The position numbers and the translations under genes were made by a program. Below are positions 7,936 to 15,339 of a stretch of 64,000 bases of DNA, in pieces. Source of the DNA: Methylorubrum thiocyanatum. GTDB taxonomy: Bacteria; Pseudomonadota; Alphaproteobacteria; Rhizobiales; Beijerinckiaceae. The stretch covers positions 434,001 through 498,000 of the forward strand of contig JACJIB010000001.1 of assembly GCA_014138645.1 (NCBI GenBank), in the 5' to 3' direction. Position 1 is the stretch's first letter, and each line of letters starts with the position of its first letter. A model generated the notes under the pieces. The model was not told the DNA's origin. It searched no databases and was given only the letters and a program-made list of their open reading frames with translations.

Positions 7936-9909
7936 TCAGGCGGTCGCCGCCACAGCGGCTTGGGTCGGCGGCGCGATGCTCCCGGGCTGCGCGTTCGGAA
8001 CGGCCCCGGCCCGGTTGCGGAAATCCGGGATCGCCTCCTCGAACACCGCGTCCGCCGCGGCCCGATCCCCGGCGGCCACCGCGTCGCGCAGGCGAAGAAT
8101 CCAAGTCTCCAGCACGGCGCGGTCGGCGAAGACGGGCTTGGCCGCCATGACGCCGTCGATGCCGGCGAGCGTCACCCGCGGCTCTTCCTTGGCGAAGAGG
8201 ATCTCGTTGAGGCGCTCGCCCGGCCGCGCGCCGGTGACCTGGATCTCGATGTCCTCGCCGGGCTCGAAGCCCGCGAGCCGGATCATCCGCTCGGCCAGAT
8301 CGCGGATGCGCACCGGCTGGCCCATCTTCAGCACGTAGACCGCCGCGCGCTGGTCGCCGGTATCGCCGCGGCCTTCCGCGTCGGCGTGAGAGGCGGCGGT
8401 GAGCACGAGGTCGGAGGCCTCGCGCACGGTCATGAAGTAGCGCACCATCTCGGCGTGGGTGACCGTGACCGGTCCGCCGCGGGCGATCTGCGCCTTGAAC
8501 ACCGGCACCACGGAGCCGGCCGAGCCGAGAACGTTGCCGAAGCGCACGGCGATGAGCCGGGTCGCCTCCGGGCCGGAGCGCTCCGCATCGAGGGATTGCG
8601 CCACCATCTCGGCGAAGCGCTTGGTGACGCCGAGCTGCGAGACCGGCTCGATCGCCTTGTCGGTGGAGATCATCACCAGGGCGCGGGCGCCCGCCGCGAC
8701 GGTCGCTTCGGCGACGTTGATCGAGCCGAAGACGTTGGTCTTGATGCCCTCGGCCCAGTCGCGCTCGAGATAGGGCACCTGCTTCAGCGCGGCGGCATGG
8801 AAGACGTAAGTGGGCCGGAAATCGCGGATGATCGCGTGCAGCCGCTCGCGGTCGCGGATGTCGGCCAGCGCGCCCTGCACCTCCGCCTCCGCGTGGAGCA
8901 GGGCCGGGCCGTTGAGGACGGCGTGGAGCGCCGGCTCCGAATTCTCGATCACGAGCAGCGCCGCGGCGCCGAAGGCGATCGCCCGGGCGCAGATCTCCGA
9001 GCCGATCGAGCCGCCGCCGCCGGTCACGACCACGCGGGCGCCGGTCAGGAAGTTTTCCAGTCGCGGCCGATCGATGGCGACGGTGGGGCGTAGGAGCAGA
9101 TCCTCGATCTCGAGAGGCGCGAGTTCGGCGTCGCGCATCCCCTCGCCGAGACTGGTGACGCGGGCGAGCGGCAGGCCGAGGCGGCGGGCGCGGGCGATGA
9201 GGTCGTCGGGCTCGGATTCGGGCGCCAACGCGCTCGGCGTCGCCACGAGCCGGCGCACCGGCAGGCCGCGATTGGCGAGATCCGCCACGACCTGCTCCAG
9301 GTCGCGAAACCCGCCGAGCACGGGCACGCCGCGCATCATCTGGCCCGCCTCGTCCGCCCGCGGCGAAAGGATGCCCTTGGGCGACAGCCGCTTGACCGAG
9401 CCGGATTCGATCGCCCGCAGCACGATCTCGATATCGGTGCCGCGGCCGAGCAGCAGGGTCGGCGTGGTGGCGGCCCGTGCCTGGCTCTGCCGGGAGCGGG
9501 CGTATTTCAGGTAGCGGAAGGCCAGCCGCGGGCCGCCGAGCAGGAAGATCTGCAGGACCCAGTAGAGGGCGATGGCGACCTTGCCGAAGAAGTAGAAGCC
9601 GTAGAGGTTCGAGGAGACCAGCACGTAATCGAGCACGAGCAGCGTCAACGCGGTGACGCTCGCCGCGCGCACGATGCCGGCGAGGTCCGGCAGCGAGGCG
9701 AAGCGCCACTTGGTGCGGTAGAGCCGGAACCACGCGTAGATCAGCCCGGCATAGGCCAGGAACGGCGGCAGCAGCAGCGGCAGCGCCTGCAGGCGCTCGG
9801 CGAGCGCTCCGTCCTGGAAGCGGAAGACGAAGGTCAGCACCACGGCCGCCGCGGTCGCGGCGAGATCGTGGACGACCATCACCGCCGTCTTGAGGGTGCG
9901 CTTCTGCAT
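7936..9909 (-). CDS. Membrane nucleotide-sugar 4,6-dehydratase (WbpM/CapD/FlaA1-like)
   Basis: About 657 residues: four membrane helices (about 5-135), a linker Rossmann-like domain (about 140-275) and a C-terminal SDR dehydratase domain. The latter shows VTGGGGSIGSE, the STDKA motif and LGVTKRFAE. In WbpM the Tyr of the usual Tyr-x3-Lys is Met (MGATKR); here it is Leu. The likely reaction is UDP-GlcNAc to the 4-keto-6-deoxy sugar, feeding the SDR at 5893-6816. ATG 9909 is preferred over GTG 9948 because the stretch upstream is an intergenic palindromic repeat and the first helix fits. Confidence 0.83.
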   Translation of the reverse strand: MQKRTLKTAVMVVHDLAATAAAVVLTFVFRFQDGALAERLQALPLLLPPFLAYAGLIYAWFRLYRTKWRFASLPDLAGIVRAASVTALTLLVLDYVLVSSNLYGFYFFGKVAIALYWVLQIFLLGGPRLAFRYLKYARSRQSQARAATTPTLLLGRGTDIEIVLRAIESGSVKRLSPKGILSPRADEAGQMMRGVPVLGGFRDLEQVVADLANRGLPVRRLVATPSALAPESEPDDLIARARRLGLPLARVTSLGEGMRDAELAPLEIEDLLLRPTVAIDRPRLENFLTGARVVVTGGGGSIGSEICARAIAFGAAALLVIENSEPALHAVLNGPALLHAEAEVQGALADIRDRERLHAIIRDFRPTYVFHAAALKQVPYLERDWAEGIKTNVFGSINVAEATVAAGARALVMISTDKAIEPVSQLGVTKRFAEMVAQSLDAERSGPEATRLIAVRFGNVLGSAGSVVPVFKAQIARGGPVTVTHAEMVRYFMTVREASDLVLTAASHADAEGRGDTGDQRAAVYVLKMGQPVRIRDLAERMIRLAGFEPGEDIEIQVTGARPGERLNEILFAKEEPRVTLAGIDGVMAAKPVFADRAVLETWILRLRDAVAAGDRAAADAVFEEAIPDFRNRAGAVPNAQPGSIAPPTQAAVAATA

Positions 9910-9922
9910 GGTGCTTCGTGTC

Positions 9923-9975
9923 AGAGCATCGGCCCGTAATGTGGACACCGGTTTCCGGCCGAAGGCCGACGCTCC
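9923..9975. repeat. Degenerate intergenic palindromic repeat
   Basis: GAGCATCGGCC at 9924-9934 pairs with GGCCGACGCTC at 9964-9974 with one G-T mismatch. The interior GTGGACACCGGTTTCCGGCC is typical of dispersed 50-60 base palindromes in Methylobacterium and its relatives. It lies just upstream of the dehydratase start. Its copy number cannot be judged from this window. Confidence 0.45.
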
Positions 9976-10011
9976 AGGCGGAGCGCGGTATCGGCGTCGG
10001 CCGGGGGGATG

Positions 10012-10863
10012 TCAACGCGCGGGGCGGATCGCCCTGGCCACCGCCTCGTCGGCATCGCCGAGATCCGGGGCCTCGATGTGGCGGTAGCGCGCCTGGATCA
10101 GGCCGAAGGCCCCGAAGGCGAAGTGGCCGGCGGCGACGATGGCGAGCAGCACCCAGCCGTAGGGCTGCGCGCGCAGCGCCGAGAAGGCGCCCGAGAGACC
10201 CGAGGCGTCGGAGGAGGCTTGCGTCCAGGCGGCGGTGAGCACGAAGCCGCCGATCATCAGGAAGACGAGACCGCGCGCGGCGTAGCCGAACCGGCCGAGC
10301 CGATCGATCCAGGCCTCCGAACCCGTGGGGAGGGAGAGCCGTTCGGTGACGTTGCCCTTCCAGGCCTTGGCGAGGTAGCCGATTCCGGCGGCGGCGATGC
10401 CGAGGCCGACGATCCCGACGAGCCACGGTCCGAGAGGCTGGTTGAGCAGCCATTTGGTCCAATCCTGCACCCCGTCGCCGCCGGCCGACGCACGGCCGAT
10501 GCCGAAGGCGAGGCGGGCGGCGGTGAGACTGAGGCCGGCATAGATCACGGCGCTGATCAGGTGCGCCCCGCGCACGGCGAGCGCCTTCGGCGAGCGCCCG
10601 CGCCGGTCGGCATCGGTCACCCCTTCGACCAGACGCCACAGGGCAAAGCCGGCGAGACCGAGGGCGATCAGCCCGACGATGACCGCGCCGAACGGCCCGC
10701 CGAGCACGGCGCGGATCGCGCTCTTGCTGTCGCCGGCCGATCCGCCCTGTCCGAGGGCTGCGAGCACGGCGAGCGCGCCCACGACGCAATAGACGAAGCC
10801 ACGGGCCCCGTAGCCGAAGCGCGCGAGGTGCTCCAGCGCGTTGTCGTTCCTGCTCCAGGCCAT
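10012..10863 (-). CDS. DUF1206 membrane protein
   Basis: 283 residues made of three repeats, each beginning with an ARFGYGARGFVY-like helix and containing a second helix (starts near residues 12, 105 and 195), giving about six membrane spans. This is the DUF1206 architecture; the biochemical role of the family is unknown. The gene starts 6 bases after the small protein encoded upstream and is probably cotranscribed with it and the Uma2 genes. Confidence 0.85.
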   Translation of the reverse strand: MAWSRNDNALEHLARFGYGARGFVYCVVGALAVLAALGQGGSAGDSKSAIRAVLGGPFGAVIVGLIALGLAGFALWRLVEGVTDADRRGRSPKALAVRGAHLISAVIYAGLSLTAARLAFGIGRASAGGDGVQDWTKWLLNQPLGPWLVGIVGLGIAAAGIGYLAKAWKGNVTERLSLPTGSEAWIDRLGRFGYAARGLVFLMIGGFVLTAAWTQASSDASGLSGAFSALRAQPYGWVLLAIVAAGHFAFGAFGLIQARYRHIEAPDLGDADEAVARAIRPAR

Positions 10864-10869
10864 CGCGGG

Positions 10870-11211
10870 TCAGTCGCGCTCGCGATCGGGCTTGCCGGCA
10901 AGCGCCACGTAGAAGCCGAGCCCGTCGCCCGCGGGCAGCGTCTGGAGCCGGTCGATCCAGCCGCGGCGCTTGGCATCGAGGAGCTGGCGCCCGATCGGCT
11001 GGAACAGGGTCTCGCCCCCGCCCTCCGGCGGCGGATCGAGGCGGATCGCCACCGTCTTGCCCTTGGCGAAACGGCTGCGCTCCAGCATGTCGGTCAGCGA
11101 CGCTTCCGCGGTCGGGCGGTTGGCCCCGCGCAGGTCGAGCACCGATTCCGCATCGGTGACCCCGAGCGAGCCGCGCAGCTTGTTGGCGTAGTAGTCTTCG
11201 AAGTGGGGCAA
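10870..11211 (-). CDS. Small protein with a possible Smr-like fold
   Basis: 113 residues. Residues 20-85 follow the order seen in Smr (small MutS-related) domains: a strand VLDLRG, a helix AEASLTDMLERSR, a strand TVAIRLDPP, and later a basic helix LLDAKRRGWIDRLQTLPAG before GLGFYVALAG. The HGxG motif of true Smr nucleases is absent, so this similarity is tentative. It sits 24 bases below a Uma2 gene and 6 bases above the DUF1206 gene in a likely four-gene unit. Confidence 0.6.
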   Translation of the reverse strand: MPHFEDYYANKLRGSLGVTDAESVLDLRGANRPTAEASLTDMLERSRFAKGKTVAIRLDPPPEGGGETLFQPIGRQLLDAKRRGWIDRLQTLPAGDGLGFYVALAGKPDRERD

Positions 11212-11235
11212 GGCCGGTTCCGCGCGGGTTCGTCG

Positions 11236-11802
11236 TCAGAAGGCGATGTCGTCGTAGATCTCGGCAACGGCCAAGTCGTCGCCGAGTTCGGGCAGGCCGA
11301 TCGCGCTGTCGAGGCCGCGGGCCTCGAACGCCCAACCGCCATCAGCGCCGCGCCGCCACACCTCGACCCGCGGCTCGTCCTGATAGACGATGAGGAAGAG
11401 TTTGAGCGAGGCGATGCTGCGATAGAAGTCGGTCTTTCGGCCGCGGTCCCGGCTCATGGTCGAGGGCGAGAGGACTTCCGCGACGAGAATGGGATCGCGG
11501 GCGTAGCCGTCGTTCAGCGGGGGGCCGCAACGCACCACCACGTCGGGGATCGGCGCGAAGGTGTCCAAGCTGTCGCTCAGCACTGCAATGCCGGGGATGG
11601 CACGGCCGCCGCGGTCGCGGGCGATGTCGGAGAGCTTGCGGGCGAGGTTCAGCACGATCTGTTGATGCCGCTCGCTCTGCGGCGCCCTCAGCACGGGCTC
11701 GCCGTCGATCAGCTCCCAGCGCTCCTCGTCGGGGCGGTCGGCCACCCAGACCTGATACTCCGCCACCCGCATGCCGGGGTCGCACCGAAGAGCGAGCGCC
11801 AT
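11236..11802 (-). CDS. Uma2 family (DUF820) restriction-endonuclease-fold protein, copy 2
   Basis: 188 residues with the PD-(D/E)xK-like core of the Uma2 family: PIPDVVVRCG (about 105), LVAEVLSPST (about 125) and RGRKTDFYRSI (about 137), supplying Asp, Glu and Lys. Most members are predicted nucleases of unknown role, often multicopy in cyanobacteria and less common in proteobacteria. It is a clear tandem paralogue of the gene at 11874-12434, sharing the order of all motifs. Confidence 0.85.
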   Translation of the reverse strand: MALALRCDPGMRVAEYQVWVADRPDEERWELIDGEPVLRAPQSERHQQIVLNLARKLSDIARDRGGRAIPGIAVLSDSLDTFAPIPDVVVRCGPPLNDGYARDPILVAEVLSPSTMSRDRGRKTDFYRSIASLKLFLIVYQDEPRVEVWRRGADGGWAFEARGLDSAIGLPELGDDLAVAEIYDDIAF

Positions 11803-11873
11803 CGAGGAGCCTCCGAGAACGGAGGCGATGCTAGCACCGCCCTCCGGGTAGGCAAGCGGCGCGCAGTGCGGGG

Positions 11874-12434
11874 TCAGAGGGTGAGGCGCGCATAGATCTC
11901 CGCCACGGACAACCCGCCGCCGAGTTCGGGCAGATCGATGACCGTGCCGGGGCCGGCGACCTCGACCGTCCAGTCCGGGGCGCGGCGCCAGACCTCAACG
12001 CGCGCCTCGTTCTGATGCACGAGCAGGAGCACGGCAAGCGAGGGAACGGTCTGGTAGAACTCGGTCTTACGGCCGCGGTCGAGCACGAGCGTCGAGGGGG
12101 AGAGGACTTCCGCGACGAGCAGGGGATCGCTGGTGTAGCCGTCTTCCGGCGGCGCGCCGCATTGCACCACCACATCGGGAATCGGCGCGTAATCGTCCAT
12201 CGCCTCGCTCAGGATCGCGAGGCCCGGATAGGCGCCGCAGCCCCGGCGTTCGGCGAGGTCGTCGAGATATTTGACGAGATTGGTGACGATGCGCTGATGC
12301 CGGCCTTTTGCCGGCGACATCATCATCGGCACGCCTTCGATCAGTTCCCAGCGCTCGTCGTCCGGCCGTGCTGCAGCCCACTCTCGATACTCGCTGACCC
12401 GCATGCGGGTGTCGCGGCGCGCTGGCACGGCCAT
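11874..12434 (-). CDS. Uma2 family (DUF820) restriction-endonuclease-fold protein, copy 1
   Basis: 186 residues with the same core as its neighbour: RWELIEGVPMMMSPAKGRHQR at the N-terminus, PIPDVVVQCG, LVAEVLSPST and RGRKTEFYQTV. All three predicted catalytic residues are kept, so this copy is probably active. The 71 bases to copy 2 hold no promoter that I can see. The pair most likely arose by tandem duplication followed by divergence. Confidence 0.85.
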   Translation of the reverse strand: MAVPARRDTRMRVSEYREWAAARPDDERWELIEGVPMMMSPAKGRHQRIVTNLVKYLDDLAERRGCGAYPGLAILSEAMDDYAPIPDVVVQCGAPPEDGYTSDPLLVAEVLSPSTLVLDRGRKTEFYQTVPSLAVLLLVHQNEARVEVWRRAPDWTVEVAGPGTVIDLPELGGGLSVAEIYARLTL

Positions 12435-12474
12435 CGCTCAGCCTCCTGTGCGAAGGTCCGAACCGTAACAAAAA

Positions 12475-12500
12475 AGGGCCGCCCCGGACAGGGCGGCCCT
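12475..12500 (-). terminator. Rho-independent terminator of hss
   Basis: AGGGCCGCCC (12475-12484) and GGGCGGCCCT (12491-12500) form a perfect 10-bp stem with a 6-base loop. Read on the minus strand, the stem is followed by a run of six T, 33 bases after the hss stop. Confidence 0.85.
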
Positions 12501-12532
12501 CGAAGACCTTCAGGCTATCAGACCAAGAACCT

Positions 12533-13981
12533 TCAGCCGTGGACGAGCACGTTGCGGAACTGCCAAGGATCGCTCGGGTCGATGTCCTCCGGGAACAGCC
12601 CGGGCCGGTCCGTGAGCGGGGTCCAGTCGGTGTACACGCCCACGACCGGGCCGAGATACGGCGTCTGCACTTCGAGGCAGCGGCGGAAGTCGATCTCGTC
12701 GGCCTCGACGATGCCCGCCTCCGGGTTCTCCAGCGCCCAGACCATGCCGGCAAGCACGGCCGAGGTCACCTGAAGGCCGGTGGCGTTCTGGTAGGGGGCG
12801 ACGCGGCGGGTCTCCTCGATGGAGAGCTGCGAGCCGTACCAGTAGGCGTTCTTCTTGTGACCGTAGAGCAGCACGCCGAGTTCGTCGATGCCGTCGACGA
12901 TCTCGTTCTCGTCGAGAATGTGCTGGCGCTCCTGCACCTTGCCGGCATTGCCCCACATCTCGTGCAGCGAGAGCACGGCGTCGTTGGCCGGGTGGTAGGC
13001 GTAGTGGCAGGTCGGGCGGTAGACCGCCTCGCCGTTCTCACGCACCGTGTAGTAGTCCGAAATCGAGATCGCCTCGTTGTGGGTCACGAGAAAGCCGAAC
13101 TGCGCCTGCGCGGTCGGGGTCCACGAGCGCACGCGGGTGTCGGCGCCGGGCTGGAGCAGGAAGATCGCGCAGCGCGAGCCCTTGGTCTGCTCCTCGGCAT
13201 TGGCCGGCTTCCAGGTCTCGTGCGTGCCCCAGCCGAGTTCGGCCGGCTGGTTGCCCTCGGAGACGAAGCCCTCGACCGACCAGGTGTTGACGAACACGCC
13301 CTGGGGCTTGGGGGACTTGGCGCGCTGGGTGTCGCGCTCGGCGATGTGGACGCCCTTGACGCCGAGCTCACGCATCAGCGCGGCCCAGTCCTCGCGGGTC
13401 TTCGGCTCGGGCGTGGTCGAGCCGGTATCCCCCGCGATGTTCAGGAGCGCCTGCTTGACGAACCACGAGACCATGCCGGGATTGGCGCCGCAGCACGACA
13501 CGGCCGTCGGGCCGCCAGGTGCGGCGCGGCGGGCGGCGAGGATGTTTTCGCGCAGCGCGTAGTTGGTCCGGTCGGCCTGGCTCAGGTCCTTGTCGAAGTA
13601 GAAGCCGGCCCAGGGCTCGGCCACCGTGTCGATGTAGAGCGCACCGAGTTCGCGGCAGAGTTCGAGGATGTCGCGCGAGGAGGTGTCGACCGACAGGTTC
13701 ACGCAGAAGCCCTGGCCGCCGCCCTCGGTGAGCAGCGGCGTGAGGACGTCGCGGTAGTTCTCCTTGGTGAGCGCGACCTTCTCGAAGCGCAGGCCGTGCT
13801 TGTCGGCGAGATCCTTATGGGTGTCGACGGGGTCGATGACCGTGAAGCGGCTCTTGTCGTACTCGAAATGCCGCTCGATCAGGGGCAGGGTGCCCCGCCC
13901 GATCGAACCGAAACCGATCATGACGATCGGGCCGGTGATGCGGCCGTGGACAGGCCAATCCTTCTGCGGACCATCGGACAT
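12533..13981 (-). CDS. hss: Homospermidine synthase
   Basis: 482 residues of the bacterial homospermidine synthase family. The Rossmann loop GFGSIGRGTLP is at about 23-33, with IDPVDTH after it, VDTSS and VAEPWAGFY near the active site, and NPGMVSW in the middle. The enzyme uses NAD to join two putrescines into sym-homospermidine, the main triamine of many alphaproteobacteria. The ATG at 13981 (MSDGPQKDW) is preferred over longer readings because the match begins there. Ornithine decarboxylase, 1.4 kb upstream on the same strand, would supply putrescine. A strong terminator follows. Confidence 0.95.
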   Translation of the reverse strand: MSDGPQKDWPVHGRITGPIVMIGFGSIGRGTLPLIERHFEYDKSRFTVIDPVDTHKDLADKHGLRFEKVALTKENYRDVLTPLLTEGGGQGFCVNLSVDTSSRDILELCRELGALYIDTVAEPWAGFYFDKDLSQADRTNYALRENILAARRAAPGGPTAVSCCGANPGMVSWFVKQALLNIAGDTGSTTPEPKTREDWAALMRELGVKGVHIAERDTQRAKSPKPQGVFVNTWSVEGFVSEGNQPAELGWGTHETWKPANAEEQTKGSRCAIFLLQPGADTRVRSWTPTAQAQFGFLVTHNEAISISDYYTVRENGEAVYRPTCHYAYHPANDAVLSLHEMWGNAGKVQERQHILDENEIVDGIDELGVLLYGHKKNAYWYGSQLSIEETRRVAPYQNATGLQVTSAVLAGMVWALENPEAGIVEADEIDFRRCLEVQTPYLGPVVGVYTDWTPLTDRPGLFPEDIDPSDPWQFRNVLVHG

Positions 13982-14194
13982 GGCGCGGACACTCCTTCTC
14001 AGGGCTTGCGCTCGAAACGCGAGCGGCGTGCTTTGATGCTTGGAAATGACGAGCGGATGACGGTTCGGTGCCCTGCGGTCAACCGGCCCGGTCACGCGAA
14101 TGTTGCGGAATCGTGAAGGTCCCAGGCTTCAGCTATGAATCTGGTGCAGAGCTGAGGCCGAGTTGGATCGGAGGCCAGCCACGGCGGCAAGGTC

Positions 14195-14212
14195 TATATT
14201 GCGGTGCAACAA
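14195..14212 (+). promoter_or_regulatory. TATATTGC...GCAACAA promoter/operator element
   Basis: TATATTGCGGTGCAACAA contains a -10-like TATATT overlapping the palindrome TTGC-GGT-GCAA, 46 bases before the ATG at 14259. A near copy (15 of 18 bases) lies at 27840-27857 upstream of prkA. TTGC...GCAA half-sites resemble those of the polyhydroxyalkanoate regulator PhaR, but the assignment is speculative. Confidence 0.4.
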
Positions 14213-14258
14213 GGGGGAGACACCCAAGGGCAGACAGCACGCACAAGGGATCTGAGCC

Positions 14259-14447
14259 ATGCTGACCGTCCTCACCGCACCGTCCATCCATCCGGAAGTC
14301 GAAGCGATCGACCGCGATCCGGGCATCATCACACTCCTTACCGTTCTTCTCCGCGCCGGCCGCACGGCCGCTGGTCAGGCCCGCGCCTTCCATGAGAGCG
14401 CCAGCCGCCTGTCCTTCTCCGCGACGGCCTGGCCCTATCGCCGCTGA
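14259..14447 (+). CDS. Small hypothetical protein (62 aa)
   Basis: 62 residues, not recognised: hydrophobic near residues 20-35 (IITLLTVLLRAGRTAAG) with a basic, aromatic end (WPYRR). Support for a real gene: AAGGG at about 9 bases before the ATG, a -10-like element upstream and high GC at third positions. It lies between hss and the GNAT gene, on the opposite strand. Small length is the main doubt. Confidence 0.5.
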   Translation: MLTVLTAPSIHPEVEAIDRDPGIITLLTVLLRAGRTAAGQARAFHESASRLSFSATAWPYRR

Positions 14448-14587
14448 GGCGGGGACGGAGTGCCGTTCCGACCGACGTGCGAACACGACACAGCCAACCG
14501 AACCGAGGGCCTGAGCGCGCACGCGTCGGCGTCTCGGTTCGTACTCAATCGAAGCATGTGAGAGGGGCGCTTCGGCCCAATCCCGGC

Positions 14588-15145
14588 TCAGGCGGCGCGT
14601 CGTCGCGCAGCCGTCGCAGCGGCTTCGGCCGCAACCTCCGGCAGCGCGTCCAATGCGCCGGTCGCCCGCAGCACACCCTCCGCTTCCGTCAGGGCGCCGG
14701 CCTTGAGTTCCAGGCCGAGGAAACGCTCGCGCTCGAACGGGCCGGGCATGTAGAGGGCATCGGCCTTCGCCCGCTCGAAACCGAACCGGGCGTAGTAGGG
14801 CGCATCGCCCACCAGCAGCACCGCACCGTGGCCGCGGTCCTTGGCCTCGGCGAGGGCGGTGCGCATCAGCATCCCGCCGAGCCCGGCGCCCTGGAGCGCC
14901 GGATCGACCGCGAGCGGGCCGAGCAACAGGGCCGGACGGCCGCAGCCGGTCTCGACATCCCACAGCCGCACGGTGCCGACGAGCGTTTCGTCCCGCACGG
15001 CCGAGAGGGCGAGGCCGCGCGCAGGCCGACGGCCCTCGCGCAGGCGCTGCGAGGTCTTCAGGAAACGGCCCGGGCCGAAGCAGGCGTCGAGCAAGTGCTC
15101 GCGGGCTGCGACGTCGGAAGCGATTTCATCGCGGATCTGGATCAC
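14588..15145 (-). CDS. GNAT N-acetyltransferase (YhbS-like)
   Basis: 185 residues. The acetyl-CoA motif is LAVDPALQGAGLGGMLM (about 93-109), followed by GHGAVLLVGDAPYYARFGF, which is characteristic of YhbS-type acetyltransferases. The GTG start at 15145 has GGGAGGG seven bases upstream. It lies between ornithine decarboxylase and homospermidine synthase on the same strand, so a polyamine-related substrate is conceivable, but YhbS relatives have no settled substrate. The 194-base gap to the decarboxylase carries a terminator-like hairpin. Confidence 0.8.
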   Translation of the reverse strand: MIQIRDEIASDVAAREHLLDACFGPGRFLKTSQRLREGRRPARGLALSAVRDETLVGTVRLWDVETGCGRPALLLGPLAVDPALQGAGLGGMLMRTALAEAKDRGHGAVLLVGDAPYYARFGFERAKADALYMPGPFERERFLGLELKAGALTEAEGVLRATGALDALPEVAAEAAATAARRRAA

Positions 15146-15295
15146 GGCCGTACCCTCCCAGGTCGCTGACAAGCGGGAAGAAACAGCCCTCGCACCCGCG
15201 CGGAAGCGGGCCGTCCGGGACACCTCGACAAGCACGTCTCGTGAGACGCGCGGGCTCTTCTGGCGCGATGTGCGTGAATAAAGCCTGACCGGGGC

Positions 15296-15319
15296 GACCC
15301 CGCTGGAACAGGCGGGGCC
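15296..15319 (-). terminator. Terminator-like hairpin after ornithine decarboxylase
   Basis: GACCCCGC (15296-15303) and GCGGGGCC (15312-15319) can form an 8-bp stem with one G-T pair, about 20 bases past the decarboxylase stop. There is no T-run, so it may only attenuate read-through or protect the 3' end. Confidence 0.35.
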
Positions 15320-15339
15320 GCAGATCACGGGTCGGCCGA

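Noticed and set aside
7868-11335. 1155-codon minus-strand frame across the dehydratase and DUF1206 genes
   Set aside because: Same strand but a different frame from two recognisable proteins; arginine-rich with no domain.
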